NCBI GenBank assembly: GCA_012517875.1
Contig: JAAYUB010000104.1
Location: 1-64,000 of the forward strand
Direction: 5' to 3'
Origin: Acidobacteriota bacterium
GTDB lineage: Bacteria > Acidobacteriota > JAAYUB01
DNA length: 64,000 bases
In this document: positions 50,464-59,017 of the stretch, piece by piece
How the letters are laid out: each line of letters begins with the position of its first letter
Numbering within the stretch: position 1 is the first letter of the stretch
Made by a program: the position numbers and the translations under genes
Notes under the pieces: model-generated
Told to the model about the DNA's origin: nothing
What the model saw: only the letters and a program-made list of their open reading frames with translations
The model's database searches: none

Positions 50464-51672
50464 ATGAGTGATTTCTTTCAGAACGGAGTCATCACTACCC
50501 TGCCCATCCTGGGAGACCATCCGGTCGAGGAAATGGAAGCGGAGCTCCGGAGCCATGCCGTGACCAGCAAGATCGCACTCCTGCTGCCTGCACTGGTCAC
50601 CGAGTTCGAAGGGCCGGCGATGAAAAAGATCCTAAAACAGCTGCAGGGCGTCGACTATCTGCACCAGGTCGTCGTGTCGCTGGACCGAGCTGAACGGGCG
50701 CAGTTCGTTGACATTCGGGACTACCTGCGACGGCGACTGCCGACGGTGCAGGTGGTTTGGCACGACGGCCCCCGGATGCAGGCGATCTATCAGCGGTTGC
50801 GACGCGAGGATTTTCCGGTGGACATGCCCGGCAAGGGGCTGTCCGTGTGGATGACCTTGGGATATATTCTGGCGCAAGGAGATGTGGACGGGATCGCGCT
50901 GCACGACTGTGACATCACCAACTACGACCGGAACCTGCTCGCGCGCCTTGTCTATCCGCTGATGAGCCGCCGCGCGGATTTCGAATTCTGCAAGGGCTAT
51001 TATGCCCGGGTGAACGGGCGTCTCTACGGCCGCGCCACCCGCTTGTTTTTCACGCCGATCATCCGGTCGCTGAAGCGCACGGTGGGCCGCCTGCTCTATC
51101 TGGAATATCTCGACAGCTTTCGTTATCCCCTGGCGGGTGAGTTCGCGATCCACTCCCATCTGGCCGAATCCATCCGGATCGCCCCGGACTGGGGCTTGGA
51201 GATCTCCACCCTCGGGGAGGTCTACCACAACACCTCGCTCAAGCGCATCTGCCAGGTGGAGCTGATGGACAGCTACTGCCATAAACACCAGGCCATCGAC
51301 ATCCGCAAACCCGGCACGGGCCTGGTCCGGATGGTCATGGACATCTCCCTGTCCCTGTTCCGGATCCTGACTCAGGACGGGGTTGTCTTGTCGGATGCCC
51401 ACTTTCGTTCCCTCCAGACCAGTTACCTGCGCGAAGCCCGCGAGGCGGTGGACAAGTACAGCGCCCTGGCCGCCATCAACCGACTGGAGTATGACCGGCA
51501 CGCCGAGATCTCGGCGGTGGAGGCCTTCCAGAAGGGTTTCCGGCTGGCCGTCGAGCGATTCCGGGAGGACCCGGTGGGCACGCCCATGATTCCGGCGTGG
51601 ACCCGCATCCGCTCGGCGATTCCGGATCTGTCGGCCGAGCTGCTGGACGCGGTATGGGCCGACAACGCCTGA
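50464..51672 (+). CDS. gpgS: Glucosyl-3-phosphoglycerate synthase (GpgS-type, GT81-like)
   Basis: The 402-residue soluble GT-A enzyme has a sugar-nucleotide motif LPALVTEFEGPAM near 41, VVVSLDRA near 69, the loop MPGKGLSVWM at 121-130 and the metal motif HDCDITNYDR (Asp148, Asp150). The acceptor region PLAGEFAIHSHLA and WGLEISTLGEVY follow. This fits GpgS, which joins glucose from a nucleotide sugar to 3-phosphoglycerate. Together with the phosphatase encoded 69 bases upstream it forms the two-step route to glucosylglycerate, a compatible solute. GGGAG lies just before the ATG. It is the last gene of the operon; the rpmE promoter begins 20 bases later. Confidence 0.85.
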   Translation: MSDFFQNGVITTLPILGDHPVEEMEAELRSHAVTSKIALLLPALVTEFEGPAMKKILKQLQGVDYLHQVVVSLDRAERAQFVDIRDYLRRRLPTVQVVWHDGPRMQAIYQRLRREDFPVDMPGKGLSVWMTLGYILAQGDVDGIALHDCDITNYDRNLLARLVYPLMSRRADFEFCKGYYARVNGRLYGRATRLFFTPIIRSLKRTVGRLLYLEYLDSFRYPLAGEFAIHSHLAESIRIAPDWGLEISTLGEVYHNTSLKRICQVELMDSYCHKHQAIDIRKPGTGLVRMVMDISLSLFRILTQDGVVLSDAHFRSLQTSYLREAREAVDKYSALAAINRLEYDRHAEISAVEAFQKGFRLAVERFREDPVGTPMIPAWTRIRSAIPDLSAELLDAVWADNA

Positions 51673-51691
51673 TCCGACTGGCAAAAAGTGC

Positions 51692-51720
51692 TTGCATTCG
51701 GCATGAGGCTGTTGTATAAA
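51692..51720 (+). promoter_or_regulatory. Promoter of rpmE
   Basis: TTGCAT at 51692-51697 and TATAAA at 51715-51720 are separated by 17 bases, giving a leader of about 50 bases before rpmE. The leader ends in a purine-rich CGGAG before the ATG. Confidence 0.55.
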
Positions 51721-51777
51721 CTTCCGCTTGCGCGCATTGGGCGCGGCCGTGGAATCAGTCGGTCAGACGGAGCGAAC

Positions 51778-52002
51778 ATGAAAGAAAACATTCATCCCAA
51801 GTACGAGAAGGCCCAGGTCACCTGCGCCTGCGGCAACACCTTCGAGACCCGGTCCACCAAACCGGAAATCCGGCTGGAGATCTGCTCGAAGTGCCACCCG
51901 TTTTTCACCGGCCGCCAGAAGCTGGTGGATACCGCCGGCCGCGTGGAGCGCTTCACCCGCCGTTACACCAAGAAGGGAAGCACGGAAAGCAGCGAACAGT
52001 AG
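51778..52002 (+). CDS. rpmE: Ribosomal protein bL31 (zinc-binding form)
   Basis: The 74-residue protein begins MKENIHPKY, typical of bL31, and has the zinc-ribbon pair CACG (about 17-20) and [10 protein letters not shown] (about 38-47), so it is the C-plus, zinc-containing type. It then has [14 protein letters not shown], the conserved C-terminal strand. It sits on the 50S subunit at the bridge to the 30S head. ATG at 51778 is clear from family length; a longer in-frame opening overlaps the promoter. A strong terminator follows after 20 bases, before the DUF1385 gene of the usual rpmE-DUF1385-prfA-prmC set. Confidence 0.95.
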   Translation: MKENIHPKYEKAQVTCACGNTFETRSTKPEIRLEICSKCHPFFTGRQKLVDTAGRVERFTRRYTKKGSTESSEQ

Positions 52003-52021
52003 CCGGATTCTTCAGATACCC

Positions 52022-52062
52022 AAAGGGTTGCCCGGGCGACAGGCCGTCGGGCAACCCTTTTT
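52022..52062 (+). terminator. Intrinsic terminator after rpmE
   Basis: Bases 52022-52034 pair perfectly with 52048-52060 (13 bp, loop of 13), ending in ttttt then atttactc. It may allow partial read-through into the translation block downstream. Confidence 0.85.
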
Positions 52063-52086
52063 ATTTACTCGGGAGGGTCAACGGTC

Positions 52087-53088
52087 ATGTCGGAGTGTCG
52101 CCGGAAGCTGGAGACGGATATTCTGGTGGGCGGCCAGGCGGTGCTGGAGGGGGTCATGATGCGCACGCCCAACACCATCGCCGTCGCGGTGCGTCGCCCT
52201 GACGGGGAGATCGTGGTCAAGCGCGAACCGGCGCCCAAATGGACCGACAAGGCGCGGGTCCTGAAATGGCCGCTGGTCCGCGGCACCGCCATTTTGTTGC
52301 AGTCTCTCGTCATCGGCATCAAGGCGCTCAACTTCTCGGCCGAGGTGGCCATGGCCGAGTCGGCCGAGGGCGACGGGCAGCGGAAGAAGAAGCATGACGG
52401 CCCCGAGGGCGGCAGCCGCTGGATACTTGTCGGGACGCTGGTGTTTTCGCTGGCGGCCGGCATCGCCCTGTTTGTGTTGGTGCCGTACTGGCTAAGCGCC
52501 CTGATCACCGCGTGGGTCTACCCGGCGGCGTCCACCGGCGCGGCGGTGCACTCGCACTGGCTGTTCTTCAACCTCGTGGACGGCGTCATCCGGGTCATCT
52601 TTTTCCTGGGTTACATCCTGCTCATCTCCCGGATGAAGGACATCCACCGCGTCTTCCAGTACCACGGTGCCGAGCACAAGGTGGTGCACCTCTGGGAGGC
52701 CAGGCAGCCGCTCACCGTTGAGCACGCCCGCACCCACTCCACGCTGCACCCCCGCTGCGGCACCAGTTTTCTCCTGTTCGTGATGGTGATCAGCATCCTG
52801 GTGTTTACGGTGTTCAAGTTCGACTGGTGGGTGTTCAAGGTGCTGTCGCGGGTGTTCCTGCTGCCGCTCATCGCCGGGATCTCCTACGAGCTCATCCGGC
52901 TGTCGGCCCGCTTCCCGCGAAATCCAGTCCTCAAGGCGATCATGGCGCCGGGTCTGGCGCTCCAGCGGATCACCACTCAACCTCCCGACGACGCCATGCT
53001 GGAGGTGTCGCTGCGGGCGCTGCAGGAGGGCTTGGAGCTGGAAGCACGGCTCAAGGGGGCGGCGGCGGAACCGGCCGCGGTCGCCTGA
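52087..53088 (+). CDS. DUF1385 membrane protein
   Basis: The 333-residue protein carries the DUF1385 signatures. GGQAVLEGVMMRTP is near the N-terminus, FQYHGAEHKVVH near residue 200 and ARTHSTLHPRCGTSFLL near 218. Four to five membrane segments lie at about 115-137, 160-180, 222-245 and 250-270. The conserved His/Glu/Cys set suggests metal binding or an enzymatic role, but the family has no established function. Its place between rpmE and prfA is widespread in bacteria, so it is a stable neighbour rather than a recent arrival. GGGAGG precedes the ATG. A Lys/Arg-rich loop (GQRKKKHDG) precedes the first membrane helix. Confidence 0.9.
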   Translation: MSECRRKLETDILVGGQAVLEGVMMRTPNTIAVAVRRPDGEIVVKREPAPKWTDKARVLKWPLVRGTAILLQSLVIGIKALNFSAEVAMAESAEGDGQRKKKHDGPEGGSRWILVGTLVFSLAAGIALFVLVPYWLSALITAWVYPAASTGAAVHSHWLFFNLVDGVIRVIFFLGYILLISRMKDIHRVFQYHGAEHKVVHLWEARQPLTVEHARTHSTLHPRCGTSFLLFVMVISILVFTVFKFDWWVFKVLSRVFLLPLIAGISYELIRLSARFPRNPVLKAIMAPGLALQRITTQPPDDAMLEVSLRALQEGLELEARLKGAAAEPAAVA

Positions 53089-53103
53089 CGCGGGAGTCCT
53101 ATC

Positions 53104-54180
53104 ATGTTCAGGAAACTGGAAGAAATCGAACATCAATACATGGAGCTGCAGCGGCTGCTGGAGGATCCGGCGGTCACGGCCAACCATCTGGAATATCAGA
53201 AGCACGCCAAAGCCCAGCGGGCCATCGCCGACATCGTCAAGGCGTACCGGGCCTGGAAGGAAATGACCCGGAGTCGGACCGAGGCGGAGCAGATGGCCGC
53301 GACTGAAACGGACAGCGAGCTGCGGGAGATGGCGGCCGCGGAGGCGGCCGAACTGGCCGAGCGGCTCGCCCAAGCCGAGGCAGAGCTCAAGGTGCTGCTC
53401 CTGCCCAAGGATCCCAACGACGAAAAGAACGTCATTCTCGAGATCCGCGCGGGCACCGGCGGCGAGGAGGCCGCCCTGTTCGCCGCCGACCTGTTCCGGA
53501 TGTACAGCCGCTACGCCGAGCGCCACCGCTGGCGAATGGCCGTGGTCAGCGAGAACGCCACCGGCATCGGCGGCTACAAAGAAGTCATTTTGAACATCGA
53601 AGGGGATCGGGTGTACAGCCGGCTCAAGTACGAAAGCGGCGTCCACCGCGTCCAGAGGGTGCCGGCCACCGAGGCCAGCGGCCGGGTCCATACCTCGGCG
53701 GTGACGGTGGCTGTCCTGCCCGAGGCGGATGAGGTGGAAATCCAGGTCGACCCGAAAGACATCCGCGTGGACACGTTCTGCTCCTCCGGCCCCGGCGGCC
53801 AGTCGGTCAACACTACCTACTCCGCCGTCCGCCTCACCCACATGCCCACCGGACTGGTGGTGAGCTGCCAGGACGAGAAGAGCCAGATCAAGAACAAGGC
53901 CCGGGCCATGAAGGTGCTCCTGGCGCGGCTGTATGAGGCAGAGCGCGAAAAGCGGGACCGGGAAATATCCGCCGCCCGCCGCTCCCAGGTAGGCTCCGGC
54001 GACCGGAGCGAGAAGATCCGCACCTACAACTTTCCCCAGAACCGGCTCACCGACCACCGCATCGGCCTGACGCTGCACCAGCTGGATCTGATCATCGACG
54101 GGGATCTGGACGGGGTGCTCGACGCGCTCGTCGCCCACTTCGAAGCCGAGAAGCTGAAGCAATCGGCGACGGTGTTATAA
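53104..54180 (+). CDS. prfA: Peptide chain release factor 1
   Basis: The 358-residue protein has the class I release factor domains: an N-terminal helical domain (1-105), the tRNA-mimicking domain with [20 protein letters not shown] (RF1 branch) and the catalytic GGQ in [17 protein letters not shown] near residue 230. It then has [14 protein letters not shown] and [15 protein letters not shown]. It reads UAA and UAG stop codons and releases the finished protein. The GGQ glutamine should be methylated by PrmC, encoded 28 bases downstream. GGGAG precedes the ATG. Length is normal. Confidence 0.96.
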   Translation: MFRKLEEIEHQYMELQRLLEDPAVTANHLEYQKHAKAQRAIADIVKAYRAWKEMTRSRTEAEQMAATETDSELREMAAAEAAELAERLAQAEAELKVLLLPKDPNDEKNVILEIRAGTGGEEAALFAADLFRMYSRYAERHRWRMAVVSENATGIGGYKEVILNIEGDRVYSRLKYESGVHRVQRVPATEASGRVHTSAVTVAVLPEADEVEIQVDPKDIRVDTFCSSGPGGQSVNTTYSAVRLTHMPTGLVVSCQDEKSQIKNKARAMKVLLARLYEAEREKRDREISAARRSQVGSGDRSEKIRTYNFPQNRLTDHRIGLTLHQLDLIIDGDLDGVLDALVAHFEAEKLKQSATVL

Positions 54181-54208
54181 GGACGCCCGCCTCCCCGGCG
54201 CCGTCCGT

Positions 54209-55093
54209 GTGTCCGACATGCAGAACGCCGATACCCGATATTCCACCGTTGCCGCGATTCGACGGGATGCGACCCGTCGCCTGCGGGCCGCCGGCCGGCC
54301 CGAGGCGGCGCGGGACGCCGACGTGCTGCTGGCCTGGGTGCTGGGGCGCGAGCGGACGGATCTCCTCGCCCATCCGGAGGCGATCGTACCGGCCGAGGCG
54401 GCCGCGGCGATTGCCGTGGCGGTGGATCGGCGCGCGGCCGCGGAGCCGGTCCAGTACATCACCGGCGAGCGGGACTTCTGGCGTGACACGTTTCGAGTAA
54501 CCCGGGCGGTTCTGATTCCCCGACCGGAAACTGAGTTGCTCGTGGAAAAGGGCGCCGACGCACTGAGGACAATCCAGGCGCCGTCCATTTTGGATCTGGC
54601 CACGGGGAGCGGCTGCGTCGGCTTAAGTCTGTTGCGGGAGCTGCCCCGGGCCCGGTTGGTCGCGACGGACCGGTCGCCGGCGGCTCTCGAGGTCGCCCGC
54701 GGCAACGCCGACCGTCTCGGCGTGGCTGCGCGCGCCGCGTTCGTCTGCGGCGACGGATTGACGTTTCTGCGAGCCGGATCGGCGGGCGAGTTTCACCTGA
54801 TTGTGGCCAATCCGCCATATGTCTCCCGGGGCGACCTGGAACTCCTGCCGGCGGAGGTGCGAGACTGGGAGCCCCGGCTGGCTCTGGACGGCGGGACGGA
54901 CGGTCTCGACTGTTACCGGGCATGGGTGCCGCCGGCCCTGGCGCTGCTCCTCCCGGGCGGCCGCCTGCTCATGGAATTCGGTTATGGGCAGTGGCCGGCG
55001 CTGTCAGCATTGCTGGCGTCGATGGGGTGCGACGCCGCCATGTTTCCCGACCTGGCGGGGATCCCGAGGGTGTTTCAGATCGGGCGTGGTTGA
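54209..55093 (+). CDS. prmC: Release-factor glutamine methyltransferase PrmC (HemK)
   Basis: The 294-residue protein has the short N-terminal helical substrate-binding domain (about 1-80, with RRLRAAGRPEAARDADVLLAWVLGRERTDLL). A class I methyltransferase fold follows. The SAM-binding loop reads ILDLATGSGCVGLSLL near 118-135, and the catalytic NPPYVSRGDL is near 197. It methylates the GGQ glutamine of release factors. The start is GTG at 54209 or ATG at 54218; both follow a GC-rich spacer with no strong ribosome-binding site. It ends the rpmE-DUF1385-prfA-prmC block and converges on a minus-strand gene 33 bases away. Confidence 0.94.
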   Translation: MSDMQNADTRYSTVAAIRRDATRRLRAAGRPEAARDADVLLAWVLGRERTDLLAHPEAIVPAEAAAAIAVAVDRRAAAEPVQYITGERDFWRDTFRVTRAVLIPRPETELLVEKGADALRTIQAPSILDLATGSGCVGLSLLRELPRARLVATDRSPAALEVARGNADRLGVAARAAFVCGDGLTFLRAGSAGEFHLIVANPPYVSRGDLELLPAEVRDWEPRLALDGGTDGLDCYRAWVPPALALLLPGGRLLMEFGYGQWPALSALLASMGCDAAMFPDLAGIPRVFQIGRG

Positions 55094-55126
55094 CCCGGCG
55101 ATTCGGGTGGCCGGCGGCGGAGTCGT

Positions 55127-55543
55127 TTACCCGGCGTCATTGAAACCGGGGAAGAGGCGTCGAATGTCAGGTTGCATCAGGGTGATCATCGCCCAGATGC
55201 CGAACGGGATGCCTAGCACCAGGCACGGCGAACCCAGACAGGGGATGAGTGAGAGCATGGCGGCGCCCATGGCCCAGGCGTAAGACCGTGCCCGCTGCAT
55301 CTGCAGCGCCCCAAAGCAGATGACGGCGTCAAACACCAGGCTGATGACAGGGAGGACCAGGCCGAGCGACAGGGTGTCCCACGGGGTGAAGGAAGAATGG
55401 GGCACATGCTCCAGCCCGGGAAGGAATTGCCCGAACGTCGGGCGGATCAACAGGTTCGAAATGACCATGAAAATGTCGAAGCCGGCATCCAGCCCGGCCG
55501 CGACGATCATGCTCACCGCCGGGCCGACGAGACGTTGACGCAT
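55127..55543 (-). CDS. Small membrane protein of unknown function
   Basis: The 138-residue protein has about four hydrophobic segments, at residues 7-30, 50-72, 75-100 and 100-118. LIPCLGSPCLVLGIPFGIWAMITL near the end is a hairpin of two short helices with two cysteines. There is no catalytic motif, and I do not recognise the family. ATG has GGAGGT five bases upstream, a good signal that the gene is real. It lies 135 bases downstream of the toroid-protein gene on the same strand. A GC-rich 8-bp hairpin (55569-55576 with 55590-55597) sits in that gap, without a T-tract. Confidence 0.65.
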   Translation of the reverse strand: MRQRLVGPAVSMIVAAGLDAGFDIFMVISNLLIRPTFGQFLPGLEHVPHSSFTPWDTLSLGLVLPVISLVFDAVICFGALQMQRARSYAWAMGAAMLSLIPCLGSPCLVLGIPFGIWAMITLMQPDIRRLFPGFNDAG

Positions 55544-55678
55544 CAGGCACCTCCAATCACTGGCAGTACGGCCGACCTGTCGGGTTCCCGTCGGCCGTCG
55601 GGTTGATCATTGTGTTTGTCCCAAGGCCGGGCGATCTCATGTGATGGTGGCGCGGCCGGTGTTCTGACCGCATGCCAG

Positions 55679-57310
55679 TCAGCTGAGTGGTACGTTCATC
55701 CGCCGGATGAACACGCGGGTGTCACCGGCGGCCGATTCCGGCTGCTCCGCGGCGGGTGCCGGCGGGATCAAGTCGTCGGGGATGAAACCGCCGGCGCTGG
55801 CCACGTGGCGCAAGGAGTGGTCGGTCGCACGGGCCATGTTGGCGGTCTCCCGGCGTGGAGCGGTAACCGTGTCGCGGATGTCGGCGGCGTCCCCGTCAAG
55901 TCGAACGTCCCGCCGGAAACGGATGCCGGCGGACACCCGCTTGAAGATGAGCGCCTGTTTCAGCCGTGGGATCAGCCGCCGTCCCAGGACGAACGCGGCC
56001 AACCGGAGCACGGTGTGACGGAGTGGAGATGAGACGCGCCAGCGGTGGACGGTCATGGCGCCCTCGACGGACACGGCCGCCGCACCGTCGGCGCCGGCCG
56101 CCAGTTGAATCCGGTAGCCGGGATCCTGCCAGTGGGTGACCGCCACGCGGCCGCCGGGTCGCGGTAGGCGCCAGCCGTGATCGGCGTCCCGGATCCCGTC
56201 GGGACCGTACCGGCAGACGACACCGCCCTTGCGGGCGGCGACGTAGACCGACGCACGACCAGGGACGTGACGGATCAGCACGCCTGCTTCGGGCAGCACG
56301 TAATCGCCGCCGGTCTGGCAGGGGAGGAGCGCCGCGGCGGCGGGAACAGCGTCCAGATGGGCCAGGCTGCGCGCGCAGGATGCGTACACATAATGGCACA
56401 GGTAGCGGTCGTCGGTCCGGGCAAGAGGGTGCGCCGCCGTGTCCGCCCGTTGGAACAGGGCGCGGACGACGGCGGCGGCCAGCGGATTGTGCGCCGCGGC
56501 GCGCACGAGTCCGTAAGGCAGGATGTAATCGGTGTTCCGGGAATTGACCGCCGGCGGCGTCTCGCCGGACACCGCGATCAGTGTGGCGATATAGGCCGCG
56601 CCGCGGTCCAGGGCGTCGCGAAAACGGAGCTCGCCGGTCGCCTCGAAGAGGTCCCAGAGGCAGTCCAGCGTCACCGAGAGGTATCCCGTGTCAGCGCCGC
56701 CGTACTCGGGAAACCAGCCTTCGGCGGACTGCCGGGCCAGGAATCGGTCCAGCCGCGCCATCAACCGATCGGCATCCAGGCGGATGCCCGGCAGACGGCG
56801 GGCCAGCGCCAGCGCGGCCAGGGCGGCGGCTTCCTGGTTGAGCGCTTCCGTTTCCGTGTGGCGGATCAGCCACCGGGCCGCTTTCTGGATTGCGGCGACG
56901 ATGCGGACATCCGGGTCGGTCAGGCCGCGTGAGCGCAGCACGAGCAGCGCCGCTCGGAGGCTGAAGGCGGTGGGCGGGAACCCGTGCTCGCCGGGATAGT
57001 ACTCGTTGAACGAGCCGTCGCCGAGCTGCTGGGCGGCCCAGAACCGCAAGGCGCCATCCACCCAGCGGATGGCCAGGGGATGGCCCCGCAGCGGATTGTC
57101 GGGCGCCTCCGGCCGGCGGAGACACTCGATCACCACCATCCCCTGCTGCAGGATGGCCGACGCAAAGTCCCGGATCTTGTAGTGCCAGTAATCCCGATCG
57201 AAGCAGCCGAACGTTGGGGAGTCGGCGTCTCGATCCAACTGGCCCAACAAACGGGGCAGGGCATGGATGACCCGCATCCGGATCGATTGCGGCGAGGGGT
57301 CGTGATTCAT
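55679..57310 (-). CDS. Alpha/alpha-toroid protein (terpenoid-cyclase/heparinase-like fold), role unknown
   Basis: The 543-residue soluble protein has a long helical N-terminal half. Repeating units of the (alpha/alpha)6 toroid type are visible (VDGALRFWAAQQLGDGSFNEYYPGE; ARWLIRHTETEALNQEAAALAALALA; DRFLARQSAEGWFPEYGGADTGYLSVTLDCLWDLFEAT). A beta-rich C-terminal half of about 200 residues follows. This combination recalls heparinase II/III-like polysaccharide lyases, though no catalytic Tyr/His pair can be assigned by eye and there is no signal peptide. ATG at 57310 lies 11 bases after the stop of a membrane glycosyltransferase gene, so the two are co-transcribed and may act on the same glycan. 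Confidence in fold moderate, in function low. Confidence 0.62.
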   Translation of the reverse strand: MNHDPSPQSIRMRVIHALPRLLGQLDRDADSPTFGCFDRDYWHYKIRDFASAILQQGMVVIECLRRPEAPDNPLRGHPLAIRWVDGALRFWAAQQLGDGSFNEYYPGEHGFPPTAFSLRAALLVLRSRGLTDPDVRIVAAIQKAARWLIRHTETEALNQEAAALAALALARRLPGIRLDADRLMARLDRFLARQSAEGWFPEYGGADTGYLSVTLDCLWDLFEATGELRFRDALDRGAAYIATLIAVSGETPPAVNSRNTDYILPYGLVRAAAHNPLAAAVVRALFQRADTAAHPLARTDDRYLCHYVYASCARSLAHLDAVPAAAALLPCQTGGDYVLPEAGVLIRHVPGRASVYVAARKGGVVCRYGPDGIRDADHGWRLPRPGGRVAVTHWQDPGYRIQLAAGADGAAAVSVEGAMTVHRWRVSSPLRHTVLRLAAFVLGRRLIPRLKQALIFKRVSAGIRFRRDVRLDGDAADIRDTVTAPRRETANMARATDHSLRHVASAGGFIPDDLIPPAPAAEQPESAAGDTRVFIRRMNVPLS

Positions 57311-57321
57311 GGTACTCGCCT

Positions 57322-58791
57322 TCACCGGACCGGACGGAGGGCGGACGCCGACCGGTCGGCGGTTGGGCCGGTTGGTCGCTGTTGATTCGATAGATCCGCG
57401 CGGGAGCAGAAGCGGGCCGCCACGGAAGCCACCAGCACCACGAGCAGCATCTCGTGGGGCGAGCGATACCGGTAAACGTTGCACTGGCTCAGGAAATGAA
57501 CGATGGGAAAAAAGGCGAAAAAGATCACGATCACCTGCTCGAGAGGATTCCAATTGCGCCACCCGATCCGGTACAGGCCTGTCGCCGCCAGCGCCATGTA
57601 TGCCAGATACCACGGAATGAGCAACAGCCGGGTGGGACGCAGGTAATCCGGGTTAAACACCCAGTAGGCGAAGATCCGCCGGGCCGTCAGCCAAACGTAG
57701 GTGAGCGGCTGGTCCCGAACGAAATCGAAGAAGCGCCGCCAGCAGAGCCGGGCATACTCCGTTTCGCCCAAGTTGAGGATCAACAATCGCTCGGTCTGGT
57801 TCTCGTATGGAAAGTTGGCATACAGCGACCGGTGCGGATTGGCAGGCACCGTCGGGTTGTTGCCCAGCCAGAACTGCATGGACAATCCAGTGCCGAACAG
57901 CACCGGGCGCTGAAAATTGATCGACGCGAAAACGATCCAGGGACTCCAGCTGAGGCAGGCGGCCAGCGCCACCGTGGCCACGTAATGCCACCACACGGGG
58001 GATCGCCCGGCGGACGCCGCCGGCGCATCGCGGCGCAGTCGGAGCATCATCCAGATGTGGTAGGCGACGAAAAAGAACAGTGTCTTGGGCATGGTCAGGA
58101 CGGCCAGCGCCGATCCGGCGGCGTGGACCGCCAGGTGGACGAAGCGGCGGCCGCGCAGGTACGCCAGGCTCGCAAACAGCGACAAGCTGAGAAAGAGGAG
58201 GAACAGGATCTCGCCGCGCATGTCCTGGGTGCCGAACCAGGACAGCGGATAAGTGATCAAGAGCACCAATCCGAGGCCGCCCGCACGGGGACCGAGTGTC
58301 GTCGTGAGCGTCCGATGAAGCAGAAACACGGCCAGGGTCATAAAACCGCACTGGAGTGCCAGCAAGAGGAACATGGATACCGGGCTGTATGGGCCGAACA
58401 GCGCGAACACTGCCGCCCAGACCAGGACAATGGGCGGTGTCACGTAGGCGGTGGGGGGGATGGGCGGATGGTTCACCACGACCGCGGGCGGGACGGTCGC
58501 GGGGCGGCTGTCCGTTGGCGACGCCGGGATCGCTGGCGGCACGTCCCCTGGCAGGATGACAAAGGGGGATCCGTAGCCGTAACCCAGCGCGACGTTTCGG
58601 GCGATCCGGCCCACCTCGAAGCCCAGTTGCCAGGTGTCCGGGTTCTGCCACGGTTGGTAAATGGCGATCACGGCCAGCTGGGCGAAAAAGAATAGCAGCA
58701 GCACCAGCGCCACGAGGCGCGGCCGTTCGGACAGCCGGGCGAGGGGCTGGAGCAGTCGATCACAGCTGGTGTGCAGGGAACGGCTGAGCAT
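57322..58791 (-). CDS. Polytopic membrane glycosyltransferase (GT39/ArnT-like)
   Basis: The 489-residue protein has about ten to eleven membrane segments. A first helix at 28-48 is followed by a periplasmic loop holding an acidic site (YQPWQNPDTWQLGFEVGRIARN), in the place where GT-C enzymes have their catalytic Asp, and then YGYGSPF. A second conserved loop YVTPPIVLVWAAVFALFGPYS and a late loop LSQCNVYRYRSPHEMLLV follow, as in dolichyl-phosphate-mannose mannosyltransferase and ArnT relatives. It probably moves a sugar from a polyprenyl carrier onto a target on the periplasmic side. Its start region has no strong ribosome-binding site. It heads a unit with the toroid protein. Confidence 0.75.
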   Translation of the reverse strand: MLSRSLHTSCDRLLQPLARLSERPRLVALVLLLFFFAQLAVIAIYQPWQNPDTWQLGFEVGRIARNVALGYGYGSPFVILPGDVPPAIPASPTDSRPATVPPAVVVNHPPIPPTAYVTPPIVLVWAAVFALFGPYSPVSMFLLLALQCGFMTLAVFLLHRTLTTTLGPRAGGLGLVLLITYPLSWFGTQDMRGEILFLLFLSLSLFASLAYLRGRRFVHLAVHAAGSALAVLTMPKTLFFFVAYHIWMMLRLRRDAPAASAGRSPVWWHYVATVALAACLSWSPWIVFASINFQRPVLFGTGLSMQFWLGNNPTVPANPHRSLYANFPYENQTERLLILNLGETEYARLCWRRFFDFVRDQPLTYVWLTARRIFAYWVFNPDYLRPTRLLLIPWYLAYMALAATGLYRIGWRNWNPLEQVIVIFFAFFPIVHFLSQCNVYRYRSPHEMLLVVLVASVAARFCSRADLSNQQRPTGPTADRSASALRPVR

Positions 58792-58904
58792 CGGGAAGAT
58801 ATTCTAACATACTCTGCGAAGCTGGCATTGAGGCCGGAGCAAAAGACCGCCGGCGGATCTGGGGCAAACGGACTGTCGGTCTGTTGAGGGGACCCATTAT
58901 CAAA

Positions 58905-58933
58905 TTGACTGACCGGCTGGTTCTTCATACACT
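58905..58933 (+). promoter_or_regulatory. Promoter of vgrG
   Basis: TTGACT at 58905-58910 and TACACT at 58928-58933 are 17 bases apart, followed by GA. The same hexamers, spacing and trailing GA precede the DUF2169 gene at 61774-61802. The leader to the vgrG ATG is about 78 bases. Confidence 0.6.
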
Positions 58934-59017
58934 GAATCGGAGATTCAGCTCATCAGTCGCCAGGCCGCCAACGGCCGATGGGCGATGTTCAAGAATCCTG
59001 CTTTCAGGGAGACAGCC

